From the NCBI RefSeq assembly GCF_020782115.1, contig NZ_JAJGMW010000005.1:62001-126000 (forward strand): a stretch of 64,000 nt of DNA, in the 5' to 3' direction. Below are positions 56,279-64,000 of this stretch, in pieces (position 1 is the stretch's first letter; each line of letters begins with the position of its first letter). The notes below the pieces were generated by a model. That model was not told the origin of the DNA. It made no database searches and worked only from the letters and a program-made list of their open reading frames with translations. The DNA is from Leeuwenhoekiella parthenopeia. Lineage in GTDB: Bacteria > Bacteroidota > Bacteroidia > Flavobacteriales > Flavobacteriaceae. The position numbers and the translations under genes were made by a program.

Positions 56279-57466
56279 TTAATTTTGTATAGCTGCGATA
56301 CCCGGAAGCTCTTTACCTTCAAGCATTTCGAGCATTGCGCCGCCGCCTGTAGAAACGTAACTTACTTTATCTTCGAAACCAAATTGTTTAACTGCGGCTA
56401 CACTATCGCCACCACCTACAAGTGAAAATGCTCCTTTTTGAGTAGCCTCGTCGATAAAATTACCCAGTTCAATAGTCCCGTTTGCAAAAGGTTTCATCTC
56501 AAAAACGCCTAATGGACCATTCCATAAAATCGTTTTGCTTCGCAGTACCACGCTCTTGAAGTTTTCTAGTGATTTTGGTCCTGCATCAAGACCTTGCCAA
56601 CCATCAGGAATAGCGTTTATAGGTTCTACTTTGGTGTTTGCAAATTCAGAAAAGCTGTCTGCAGCAACCACGTCAACAGGCAGGTGAACATTTACATTCT
56701 TTTCTTTAGCCTGCTTTAAAATATCAAGTGCCAGTTCTAACTTGTCATCTTCACAGATTGAGCTTCCTACCTTTCCGCCCTGCGCTTTGATAAAGGTATA
56801 GGCCATACCGCCACCAATGATCAGGTCATCTACTTTGTCTAACACATTCTCAATAACAGTGATTTTTGATGAAACCTTAGCACCACCTAAAATAGCGAGT
56901 ACTGGCTTTTCATTATCGTTTAATACTTTATCGATGCTCTCAATTTCTTTGGCCAGTAAGTAGCCAAAGCACTTTTTCTCTGGAAAGAACTGGGCAACGA
57001 TAGTCGTAGAGGCGTGTGCGCGGTGCGCGGTACCAAAAGCGTCGTTCACATAAATATCGCCTAGATTGGCCAATTGCTTAGAGAAATCTTCATCCCCGTC
57101 TGTCTCCGCATCGTGATAGCGTAGGTTTTCAAGCAGTAAAATTTCACCGGCTTCCAGATCTGCAGCAGCTTGTTCGGCTTTAGGTCCTACACAATCTTCA
57201 GCGAATTTTACCTGCACTCCTATGATTTCAGAAATGGTGCCGGTAATATTTTTCAATGAAAACTCAGGCTCGTGATCTTTAGGTCTTCCCAGGTGTGACA
57301 TCAAAATCGCAGATCCGCCGTCTTCCAGAATTTTTAAAATGGTAGGTTTTGCCGCCTCGATACGGGTTACATCGGTAACTTCAAGACTGTCGTTTAGCGG
57401 AACATTAAAATCTACCCGGATCAGGGCTTTTTTATCTTTAAAATTGAAATCGTCAATAGTTTTCAT
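56279..57466 (-). CDS. pgk: Phosphoglycerate kinase
   Basis: Pgk transfers phosphate from 1,3-bisphosphoglycerate to ADP in glycolysis. The 395 residues begin [24 protein letters not shown] (the PGK signature). [12 protein letters not shown] and [13 protein letters not shown] follow, and the C-terminal [43 protein letters not shown] binds nucleotide. Length is normal. The gene has a shared divergent promoter region with holB. Confidence 0.98.
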   Translation of the reverse strand: MKTIDDFNFKDKKALIRVDFNVPLNDSLEVTDVTRIEAAKPTILKILEDGGSAILMSHLGRPKDHEPEFSLKNITGTISEIIGVQVKFAEDCVGPKAEQAAADLEAGEILLLENLRYHDAETDGDEDFSKQLANLGDIYVNDAFGTAHRAHASTTIVAQFFPEKKCFGYLLAKEIESIDKVLNDNEKPVLAILGGAKVSSKITVIENVLDKVDDLIIGGGMAYTFIKAQGGKVGSSICEDDKLELALDILKQAKEKNVNVHLPVDVVAADSFSEFANTKVEPINAIPDGWQGLDAGPKSLENFKSVVLRSKTILWNGPLGVFEMKPFANGTIELGNFIDEATQKGAFSLVGGGDSVAAVKQFGFEDKVSYVSTGGGAMLEMLEGKELPGIAAIQN

Positions 57467-57548
57467 GAAATTTTGCTTTTACGGTTAGCTATTATTTTAA
57501 GGTTGATTGGTCTTTAATGATGTAACGCCTTAAGCGTCACAGAGCCAA

Positions 57549-57598
57549 CAAATATAACAGATAGGCTCAGAAAATACGTTACATTTCTGTTATATTTG
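57549..57598. promoter_or_regulatory. Divergent pgk/holB promoter region with perfect inverted repeat
   Basis: CAAATATAACAG at 57549-57560 is the exact reverse complement of CTGTTATATTTG at 57587-57598, with a 26-base spacer. Each arm carries an exact TAnnTTTG element (TATATTTG): the left arm faces pgk, the right arm faces holB. The right element ends only four bases before the holB ATG, so that transcript would be leaderless or nearly so. Confidence 0.6.
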
Positions 57599-57602
57599 GC
57601 GC

Positions 57603-58751
57603 ATGCAGTTTCAATCTATATTAGGGCAGCAGTTTATAAAAAACCACCTGACTACCAGCGTAGACCGTAAACGCATCGCACACGCCCAACTTTTTGTGGG
57701 AACCAGTGGAAGTGGTGTTTTACCCTGTGCCGTAGCTTACGCCCAATACCTTATTTGCGCTAATGCTGATGGTGAAAATAGCGGTGGTAATACCTCCTGC
57801 AATGTCAAGTTTGAGCATCTTTCACATCCTGACCTGCATTTCGCGTTTCCGGTAGCGACGACAGATTCGGTTAAATCCCATCCGGTATCTGATCACTTTG
57901 CAAAAGAATGGCGCGAATTTTTCGGCAAAAATCCCTATGGAAGTCTTTACGACTGGCATCAACATCTCGGCATTGAGAAAAAACAGGGGAAAATTGGGGT
58001 TGATGAGGCTCAGGATATCGTGCGGAAACTCTCCTTGAAATCTTATGAAGGCGGCTATAAAGTGATGATCATCTGGATGGCCGATAAAATGAATACCTCG
58101 GCTTCAAACAAGTTGCTTAAGTTGATTGAAGAGCCTCCGCAAAAAACCGTTTTTATACTCGTCGCGGAAAACGAAGATCAAATACTGGACACCATTAAAT
58201 CGCGTTGCCAGATCCTGCACTTCCCTCCTCTTGCCTCGGAAGCACTGGAAGAGGCGCTGATAAGCAAACACTATTGCACTAAAACCGAAGCTCAAAAAAT
58301 TGCCGTAAAAGCTCACGGAGACTATAATCTGGCGCTGCATTTACTGGAGAATAACAGCGAGGAAGAAGAATATGAGACCTGGTTTGTAGACTGGGTGCGT
58401 ACTGCATTTAAAGCTCGTGGGAATAAAAAGGCCATACTCGATCTTATTGCCTGGAGCGAAAACATTGCCTCAAAAGGAAGAGAAACACAAAAAAGTTTTT
58501 TAGGCTATTGTGAAGATTTTTTTAGGCAAGCCTTATTGTTGAATTATAATGCTTCAGAACTGGTTTATTTACAACCTTCTACCCAATTTGAACTGGCCAA
58601 ATTTGCTCCTTATGTACATGGCAATAATATAAATGGGGTGATTGAAGAACTGCAGACAGCCTCGTATCACATTGAGCGCAATGGCAATGCGAAGATTATT
58701 CTAACTGATCTTTCCATAAAACTTACCCGTTTACTACACACCAAAGCATAA
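57603..58751 (+). CDS. holB: DNA polymerase III delta-prime subunit
   Basis: HolB is a clamp-loader subunit. The 382 residues hold an AAA+-like domain with a degenerate P-loop (GTSGSGVL, without the Lys) and the arginine finger in TIKSRCQILHF. Of the four zinc Cys of the E. coli protein, only Cys52 and Cys66 are seen, a pattern I recall for Bacteroidota. Loss of the P-loop Lys is normal for delta-prime, which does not bind ATP. A terminator follows at once. Confidence 0.92.
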   Translation: MQFQSILGQQFIKNHLTTSVDRKRIAHAQLFVGTSGSGVLPCAVAYAQYLICANADGENSGGNTSCNVKFEHLSHPDLHFAFPVATTDSVKSHPVSDHFAKEWREFFGKNPYGSLYDWHQHLGIEKKQGKIGVDEAQDIVRKLSLKSYEGGYKVMIIWMADKMNTSASNKLLKLIEEPPQKTVFILVAENEDQILDTIKSRCQILHFPPLASEALEEALISKHYCTKTEAQKIAVKAHGDYNLALHLLENNSEEEEYETWFVDWVRTAFKARGNKKAILDLIAWSENIASKGRETQKSFLGYCEDFFRQALLLNYNASELVYLQPSTQFELAKFAPYVHGNNINGVIEELQTASYHIERNGNAKIILTDLSIKLTRLLHTKA

Positions 58752-58779
58752 AAAAAGCTGTCTTTGGAGACAGCTTTTT
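58752..58779. terminator. Bidirectional terminator after holB
   Basis: AAAAAGCTGTCT pairs perfectly with AGACAGCTTTTT around TTGG. The 5' arm starts at the last base after the holB stop codon, and it also serves the convergent OmpH-like gene. Confidence 0.92.
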
Positions 58780-58797
58780 AATACTTTTTGATTCGGC

Positions 58798-59364
58798 TTA
58801 GTTAAGACTATCAGCAGGCTTTTCAGTTTCAGCAGGTTCAGCAACTTCTTTACCACCAGAAGTATATTTATCGTTTAGTTCTTTTAGGATTTCATCAGTT
58901 AGATCTAATTCTTCTTTACCGTAAAGAATATTAGCCCCTTCATTTTTTCCGTAGATATACTCATACTCGTTTTTCTTCCCGTAGTCTGCAATAAAATCAC
59001 GCACTTTTTTGATAATGGTGTCAATCTCAGCCTGGCTCTCCTGCTGAATCTGACCTCCACGCACTTGTTGTGCCTGTTGAATCTGTTGTTGAAGTGCTCC
59101 TAACTCCTGCTCTTTTTGCTGACGTTCTGCCGGACTCATAGTAGCGGCATTTTGCTGATATAAATCAACCTTGATCTGAAAAGCCTGAATTTGTGGTTCA
59201 AGATCTGAACGCACCTCGTCACTAAGTTTAGTATACTTATCCTGTACTTCGGTAAGTTCGGTATACTCTTCAAATAATTTTTGGGTATCTACAAAACCAG
59301 TTTTTGATTTTGAACAAGAAGATACCAGAAATGCTAAAAGCATTAATTGAGCTATAATTTTCAT
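58798..59364 (-). CDS. OmpH/Skp-like lipoprotein
   Basis: This 188-residue protein (from the ATG at 59364) has a lipoprotein signal ending in VSSC, then an OmpH/Skp domain (GFVDTQKLFEEYTELTEVQDKYTKLSDEVRSD) with a long charged, Gln-rich coiled coil. Skp is a periplasmic chaperone for outer-membrane proteins; here it would be lipid-anchored. The C-terminal tail is rich in Ala, Glu and Pro and looks disordered. A -7 element lies at 59383-59390. The longer open frame upstream (12 codons) lacks signal character. Confidence 0.87.
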   Translation of the reverse strand: MKIIAQLMLLAFLVSSCSKSKTGFVDTQKLFEEYTELTEVQDKYTKLSDEVRSDLEPQIQAFQIKVDLYQQNAATMSPAERQQKEQELGALQQQIQQAQQVRGGQIQQESQAEIDTIIKKVRDFIADYGKKNEYEYIYGKNEGANILYGKEELDLTDEILKELNDKYTSGGKEVAEPAETEKPADSLN

Positions 59365-59382
59365 GTTTGTTAAAATTTGGTG

Positions 59383-59390
59383 CAAATGTA
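59383..59390 (-). promoter_or_regulatory. Candidate -7 element for the OmpH-like gene
   Basis: TACATTTG on the minus strand is an exact match to TAnnTTTG, followed by CACCAAATTTTA, the same string seen after the atpB -7 element, 19 bases before the start. Confidence 0.45.
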
Positions 59391-59579
59391 AGATTAGCAC
59401 GCATTAAAAAAAGATTTTGTAAAAATAAATTTACAATAAGCCGAATCTATGCAGGAATTTAAACAAATAGTCAAAAGCAATAAAAAACGACTTCATATAA
59501 GACGATCTCAGGGCTTTTTGGAAATTTAGCTATCACTTACCTGACAAGATTAAAATAACACCATCTAAAGGCTTTATTT

Positions 59580-60413
59580 TTAGTTTTCGTCCTTTTTAAA
59601 GACAAAAATCAGTGAAGAATACTCTTTGCTAATCAAAGCTTTTATATTGGATCGTAATCCATTTAAAAAACCGGATAAAAATGGAATTTTAGTTCCTTTG
59701 TATTTTTCGGAAAGCAGGCTCACATAAAATGAGTCGAAAATAAGAGGTCTTTGAGCTATAAGTTTAAAACCTTCCTTTTCAAAAATAAGTTTGATGCTTT
59801 GAGCGGAAAAGTGGTGCAGGTGTCGGGGCACATCCCAGGCTGCCCAAAATTCTTTATAATGCCGGGCATCATAAGAATTAAAATTTGGAACAGCGATAAC
59901 CGCTATTCCGTCTGAAGAAAGATGTTGATGAATCCACTGAATTTGCTTTTCGGTGTCCGGTACATGTTCTAAAACATGCCACATACTAATCACCTGAAAT
60001 GTTTCGGCCTTTAAAGCTTCTGCGCTTTCAAAAAGTGTAATTCCTTTTCGTTCTGCATGCGTCCGTGCAACTGCACTAGGTTCGAGACCGCTTACCTCCC
60101 AACCTTCCTTTTTAGCGAATTTTAGAAAATCTCCGGTTCCTGCTCCGATATCTAAAAGTTTGCCTTTGCCACAATATTTTTCAATAAGTGCCAATTTACG
60201 TTTCAACATAAAACGCTTTACGGTCTGATACGCCTTTTCGGTTAATCCTTCCTTAGCATCTGTATGAGAAATATAATTGTCAGTCTTGTAATAATCTTCC
60301 AGGTTTGAAGGTACAGGTTGGGTCGTGTACTTGTCTAAATAGGAATCGTAAACCAGTTCAAACTCTTCCTGCGAACAGGAATAATCTTTAATTTTTAAAC
60401 GGTTTTTTTTCAA
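59580..60413 (-). CDS. Class I SAM-dependent methyltransferase
   Basis: This 277-residue enzyme has the SAM-binding motif GKLLDIGAGTGDFLKFA near residue 84, followed by VSGLEPSAVARTHAERKGI and ISMWHVLEHVPD, as in the Methyltransf_23/UbiE-like group. A zinc-finger-like start is possible (SCSQEEFELVYDSYLDKYTTQPVPSNLEDYYKT). The target, small molecule or polysaccharide, is unknown. It lies between the OmpH-like gene and mnmG. Confidence 0.88.
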   Translation of the reverse strand: MKKNRLKIKDYSCSQEEFELVYDSYLDKYTTQPVPSNLEDYYKTDNYISHTDAKEGLTEKAYQTVKRFMLKRKLALIEKYCGKGKLLDIGAGTGDFLKFAKKEGWEVSGLEPSAVARTHAERKGITLFESAEALKAETFQVISMWHVLEHVPDTEKQIQWIHQHLSSDGIAVIAVPNFNSYDARHYKEFWAAWDVPRHLHHFSAQSIKLIFEKEGFKLIAQRPLIFDSFYVSLLSEKYKGTKIPFLSGFLNGLRSNIKALISKEYSSLIFVFKKDEN

Positions 60414-60448
60414 AATAAATTACTTCTAGAAGAGATTATAGCCTGAGA

Positions 60449-60464
60449 TGTTTCACGTGGAACT
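60449..60464 (-). promoter_or_regulatory. parS-like site, near the mnmG 3' end
   Basis: Minus-strand AGTTCCACGTGAAACA matches the ParB-binding consensus TGTTNCACGTGAAACA at 15 of 16 positions (the first T is A). It is five bases beyond the mnmG stop. Confidence 0.65.
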
Positions 60465-60469
60465 ATATT

Positions 60470-62347
60470 TTAGCGCCCCATATAAACCAACATAACCGAA
60501 ATATCGCTGGGAGAAACCCCACTTACCCGTGAAGCTTGTGATATGGTTGTGGGCTTAATTTTAGAAAGTTTTTCGCGAGCTTCAAAAGAAAGTGATTTCA
60601 ATTTGGTGTAATCAAAGTTATCGGGAATCTTGATATTTTCTAATCGCTGCAACTTATCGGCGTTCGCTTTTTCTTTAGCAATATAACCCTCGTACTTGAT
60701 TCTTATTTCAGCCTGTTCCAAAACTTCAGTATCTAAATCATGTTCTTCAACATAGGCTTTTACATCTTTAAACTGAAGCATATCATTTAGTGCAATCTGC
60801 GGACGACTAAAAATCTTCACCATCTTATCAGATTGCTTCATAGGCGAAGTACCCTTTTCATCTAAAACAGGGTTAGCCTCTTCAGGCTGAATGCTCGTGG
60901 TATTGAAAAAATCAACCAGATTTTGAGCTTCATTTTCTTTATTCTCTAAAGCACGCATACGATCTTCCCGGGCTAAACCAATCTCAAAAGAGCGAGGAGT
61001 AAGTCTACTGTCTGCATTATCCTGACGCAGCAACGTACGATATTCTGCTCTGGAGGTAAACATACGGTAAGGCTCTTTGGTTCCTTTGGTTATCAAATCA
61101 TCAACCAGAACACCTATATACGCCTCATCACGTTTCAGAATAAAAGGATCGCGTTCCTGAACTTTCAGACTTGCGTTTATTCCTGCCATCAAACCCTGAG
61201 AAGCTGCTTCTTCGTAACCGGTGGTTCCGTTAATCTGACCTGCGAAATACAATCCATTTACCAACTTGGTTTCGAGCGTGTGTTTTAATTGGGTAGGTGG
61301 AAAATAATCGTATTCAATAGCATAACCCGGTCTGAAAAACTTCACATTTTCGAAACCAGCCACCTGACGTAAAGCTTTAAATTGAACATCTTCGGGAAGC
61401 GAAGTAGAAAACCCATTCACATAATACTCTATAGTATCCCAACCTTCCGGCTCTACAAAAAGCTGATGCCGGTCCTTATCGGCAAAGCGGTTTATTTTAT
61501 CTTCTATAGAAGGGCAATACCGTGGTCCCGTACTTTTGATTCGACCATTAAACATAGGCGAACGGTCAAAACCCTCCCTAAGCAAATCATGTACTTCCGG
61601 GCTGGTATAACTCATTTGACACGAACGTTGTTTGGTAAGTGGTCTCGTTACATTTGAATAACTGAATTTCTGCGGATCCTCGTCTCCAGGTTGCTCAATC
61701 ATTTTAGAAAAATCAAGACTTCTACCATCGACACGAGGTGGGGTTCCGGTTTTCATTCTACCCGAATCAAAACCCAAATCTACCAACTGTTCTGTAATTC
61801 CGGTTGCACTACGCTCCCCTGCTCTACCTCCACCAAATTGCTTTTCACCAATATGAATAAGACCATTTAGAAAAGTTCCATTAGTAAGGATAACCGATTT
61901 TGATTTGATTTCAATGCCTAAAGAAGTGCGTACACCCGCAATGCGATCTCCTTCCATCAAAAGACCATTTACCATCTCCTGATAGAAATCAAGATTAGGG
62001 GTTTGCTCAAGCATTAACCGCCACTCTTCCGCAAAACGCATACGATCACTTTGCACGCGCGGACTCCACATTGCAGGACCTTTACTTTTATTCAACATCT
62101 TAAATTGAATAGCCGTACGGTCTGAAACGATACCACTATAGCCACCCATCGCATCAATCTCACGCACAATCTGGCCCTTTGCAATACCACCCATTGCAGG
62201 ATTGCAGGACATCTGTGCGATGGTTTGCAAATTCATAGTTACCAAAAGTGTACTGCTACCCATATTGGCAGCGGCAGCGGCAGCTTCACAACCTGCGTGG
62301 CCTCCTCCTACTACAATAACATCGTATGTCTGATCAAAAAAACTCAT
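60470..62347 (-). CDS. mnmG: tRNA uridine-5-carboxymethylaminomethyl modification enzyme MnmG
   Basis: MnmG (GidA), with MnmE, makes cmnm5U at wobble U34 of several tRNAs. The 625 residues start with the FAD-binding GGGHAGCEAA at 14-23. The family signatures GPRYCPSIEDKINRFADKDRHQLFVEPEG and GQINGTTGYEEAASQGLMAGINA follow. The C-terminal MnmE-binding helix bundle is present (ASRVSGVSPSDISVMLVYM). Length is normal. The gene is framed by two parS-like sites, and by its usual place near oriC this suggests nearness to the origin. Confidence 0.98.
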   Translation of the reverse strand: MSFFDQTYDVIVVGGGHAGCEAAAAAANMGSSTLLVTMNLQTIAQMSCNPAMGGIAKGQIVREIDAMGGYSGIVSDRTAIQFKMLNKSKGPAMWSPRVQSDRMRFAEEWRLMLEQTPNLDFYQEMVNGLLMEGDRIAGVRTSLGIEIKSKSVILTNGTFLNGLIHIGEKQFGGGRAGERSATGITEQLVDLGFDSGRMKTGTPPRVDGRSLDFSKMIEQPGDEDPQKFSYSNVTRPLTKQRSCQMSYTSPEVHDLLREGFDRSPMFNGRIKSTGPRYCPSIEDKINRFADKDRHQLFVEPEGWDTIEYYVNGFSTSLPEDVQFKALRQVAGFENVKFFRPGYAIEYDYFPPTQLKHTLETKLVNGLYFAGQINGTTGYEEAASQGLMAGINASLKVQERDPFILKRDEAYIGVLVDDLITKGTKEPYRMFTSRAEYRTLLRQDNADSRLTPRSFEIGLAREDRMRALENKENEAQNLVDFFNTTSIQPEEANPVLDEKGTSPMKQSDKMVKIFSRPQIALNDMLQFKDVKAYVEEHDLDTEVLEQAEIRIKYEGYIAKEKANADKLQRLENIKIPDNFDYTKLKSLSFEAREKLSKIKPTTISQASRVSGVSPSDISVMLVYMGR

Positions 62348-62363
62348 TGTTCCACGTGAAACA
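62348..62363 (+). promoter_or_regulatory. parS-like site abutting the mnmG start
   Basis: TGTTCCACGTGAAACA is an exact match to TGTTNCACGTGAAACA. It directly touches the mnmG ATG, so ParB binding could also affect its transcription or translation. Confidence 0.7.
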
Positions 62364-62391
62364 TTTAATTATTCTTTCCTTAAAATGAGCG

Positions 62392-62425
62392 CAAAGGTAC
62401 TCAATTAATAACCAACTTACGCAAA
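62392..62425 (-). promoter_or_regulatory. Candidate promoter for mnmG
   Basis: On the minus strand TTTG is followed after 22 bases by TACCTTTG, an exact TAnnTTTG match. It overlaps the end of ybeY and lies 45 bases before the mnmG ATG. Confidence 0.4.
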
Positions 62426-62839
62426 GCGCTCATCCCAAAGCTTTAAGTACTCATCCTCCTTTGCACGCATTAGCTTTGCGTCTTCATCTGTCTTATCGCC
62501 AAAGCCGCACATATGCAATAACCCATGCACCATTACCCGTCGCAGCTCACTATCAAAACTTACACTAAACTGCTCTGCATTATCTGCAACCCGATCGGTG
62601 CTTATATACATTTCACCATTAAGTACAGTGCCCTCTTTATAATCAAAAGTAACAATGTCGGTATAGGTGTCGTGATCCAAATACTGTATGTTTATATCCA
62701 GTAAATATTCATCTGAGCAAAAAACATAGCCCAGTTCACCCACCTGATGATTTTCCATTTCAGCAACGGAATTTAACCAGTTTAAAACCTGATCTTCTTT
62801 ATCTAATTTGAACTCATTTTGACTATTAAATTCAATCAT
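62417..62839 (-). CDS. ybeY: Endoribonuclease YbeY
   Basis: YbeY is a metal-dependent RNase needed for 16S rRNA maturation and ribosome quality control. The 140 residues contain DTYTDIVTFDY, then GEMYIS. The metal motif has two of the usual His ligands (HGLLH, His105 and His109), while the third His of HxxxHxxxxxH is Asp115 (GFGDKT). That substitution seems to be usual in Bacteroidota. The gene overlaps the end of the DUF4175 gene by eight bases. Confidence 0.95.
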   Translation of the reverse strand: MIEFNSQNEFKLDKEDQVLNWLNSVAEMENHQVGELGYVFCSDEYLLDINIQYLDHDTYTDIVTFDYKEGTVLNGEMYISTDRVADNAEQFSVSFDSELRRVMVHGLLHMCGFGDKTDEDAKLMRAKEDEYLKLWDERFA

Positions 62840-64000
62840 CTGTCTTTCTAAAATAACTTTTTACCTTTTGTTTATATCTAAATTCTAACGGAAGATCATC
62901 CCGATTCAGGATCTCATCTGTATTGAAATATTCCTTCAATTCCGGGAAATCCCTTTGTACATCATTTGTAAAATTTTTTGTATTAGCTGTAGATTCCCGT
63001 TCACTCTTACGATCCTTTTCCTGCTCTGCTTCCTCCAGTTTTAAGAACTGCTGAATGACATCTTCCATTCTCCTTTTTGCACTCGAAGAGTTCCCAGAGA
63101 GTAATGCTTCCTCAATTTGTTCCATTTCCTTTAAAAGATCCCGGGCTCCTTCATTTAAATTTCCGTTTTCAATTAAGTCCTGTAATTTATTACGTAAACG
63201 TTCCTGTTGTTTATAAATCTCGTATTGTCTTGCGAGTTCTGCTTCACCAGATTCACCTCCGGGTTTTCCATTATTCCCGTCTTTTGCATCCTCTGAATCA
63301 CCGCCCGATCCTTCACCATCAGATCCGCTTCCTGAACCTTCTTTCTCACCCTCTCCCTTTCTTCCTTCTCCAGATTGACCTTCCTGCTTTCCCTTACCAA
63401 GCTTCTTAGCCAACTCCTCCTGGGACATTATAATATCACTCAGCTGTTTCCCGCTTCCGGATCCTCCCTTTGGATTAGGCATTGGCATACCGCTGCTACC
63501 AGACCCAATGCCCATAGACATTTGTGCCTGCATATTATCAAGAATATCAGAAAGCATATCAGCTAATGTATTTGCTCCTTTAAATACATATTGCTGACTG
63601 GCCAAACCCTTCTCGATATCATTATCAGCAAGACGTTCTAAAGCCTGATCTAAACCGTAACTGATCTCCGTTAACTCCGAATTAATATCTTCCTCCAGAA
63701 ACGGATTGCGCAATGCCAAAACAAATAAACTGTCATCGATATGCTGAAAGTTCTCGCGCAGGGTATTTTGCTTTACAAGATATTTAGAGAACATCGGATT
63801 GCTGTTATCTAGTGATGCAAAATCATCCTTTAAAGATTCCTGATCAAACGAAAACACAATAAGGTTATCTAAAATCTGTCTCAACATTTCTATATCCTCC
63901 TCCAGTTGTTGGGCACCTCCTCCTCCACCTGAAGACATATTCTGCATCATCTGCTGACCTACCTTCTGCATTTGCTCACCAGCCTTTTTCTGCGACTTTT
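62832..64000 (-). CDS. DUF4175 protein, C-terminal part
   Basis: The open frame enters from the right edge and ends at 62832; 389 codons are visible and no start is in the window. The text DIEMLRQILDNLIVFSFDQESLKDDF, NPFLEEDINSELTEISYGLDQALERLADNDIEKG and a long Gly/Ser/Lys/Glu low-complexity segment (about 150 residues) match the C-terminal half of the large membrane protein DUF4175. The N-terminal membrane part is outside. Function is unknown. Confidence 0.85.
   Translation of the reverse strand, partial: KSQKKAGEQMQKVGQQMMQNMSSGGGGGAQQLEEDIEMLRQILDNLIVFSFDQESLKDDFASLDNSNPMFSKYLVKQNTLRENFQHIDDSLFVLALRNPFLEEDINSELTEISYGLDQALERLADNDIEKGLASQQYVFKGANTLADMLSDILDNMQAQMSMGIGSGSSGMPMPNPKGGSGSGKQLSDIIMSQEELAKKLGKGKQEGQSGEGRKGEGEKEGSGSGSDGEGSGGDSEDAKDGNNGKPGGESGEAELARQYEIYKQQERLRNKLQDLIENGNLNEGARDLLKEMEQIEEALLSGNSSSAKRRMEDVIQQFLKLEEAEQEKDRKSERESTANTKNFTNDVQRDFPELKEYFNTDEILNRDDLPLEFRYKQKVKSYFRKTDD

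Noticed and set aside
59449-59529. A 26-codon plus-strand open frame upstream of the OmpH-like gene
   Set aside because: Too short and without a promoter. It could be a remnant of a larger gene, but nothing supports it.

Overview
The window looks like chromosomal DNA from a marine-type member of the Flavobacteriaceae (phylum Bacteroidota), with moderate GC content. The evidence is the gene repertoire and order: SprE/PorW of the type IX secretion system next to a bactofilin and AtpZ; an ATP synthase cluster without the beta and epsilon genes; DUF4254, DUF6427, DUF6341, DUF4837, DUF4292 and DUF5687 families; a HU-SPOR fusion; GH3-like proteins; and many lipoproteins with a short lipobox. Several start regions carry the Bacteroidota -7 promoter element TAnnTTTG. 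No tRNA, rRNA, CRISPR array, transposase or prophage gene was recognised.

Layout. 1-8.5 kb: the tail of a VOC-family protein, recA, a lipoprotein, an ECF sigma factor with a membrane-anchored barrel-like partner, plsC, trpS, dprA and the HU-SPOR protein. 8.5-18.4 kb: a thioesterase, two envelope proteins, then a leftward group for cell-envelope work (EnvC-like protein, DUF4292 lipoprotein, TPR protein, nucleotidyltransferase, MOSC protein, dut, flippase, lipoprotein). 18.4-27.5 kb: a leftward block running sprE, bactofilin, atpZ, a small membrane protein, atpB-E-F-H-A, a broken four-helix-bundle gene, then atpG. 27.5-32.6 kb: an ABC transporter pair, a PaaE-like reductase and a nitronate monooxygenase with a 47-residue follower. 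32.8-38.7 kb: GT9, DUF4254, a DNA adenine methyltransferase with a putative restriction endonuclease, DUF6427, DUF6341 and purD.

38.7-53.2 kb is a surface-polysaccharide locus: an adenylate-forming CapK-like protein, a GT2, an initiating undecaprenyl-phosphate sugar transferase, two GT4 enzymes, a Wzy/O-antigen ligase-like protein, a second multi-spanning membrane protein, a Wzx flippase and a Wzz-like protein. Most lie in one tightly packed leftward operon that also holds a DUF6909-like protein, a GH3-like protein and an M23 peptidase. 53.3-64 kb returns to core genes: tatA, a DUF4837 lipoprotein, an MltD-like transglycosylase, pgk, holB, an OmpH-like lipoprotein, a methyltransferase, mnmG flanked by two parS-like sites, ybeY and the C-terminal part of a DUF4175 protein.

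The points most worth a second look are: the methyltransferase/nuclease pair spliced without a scar into a housekeeping operon; the amber-interrupted four-helix-bundle gene between atpA and atpG; the two parS-like sites bracketing mnmG; the perfect inverted repeat that places mirror-image -7 elements between pgk and holB; and several repeats and palindromes, including GCTTTCGCG.
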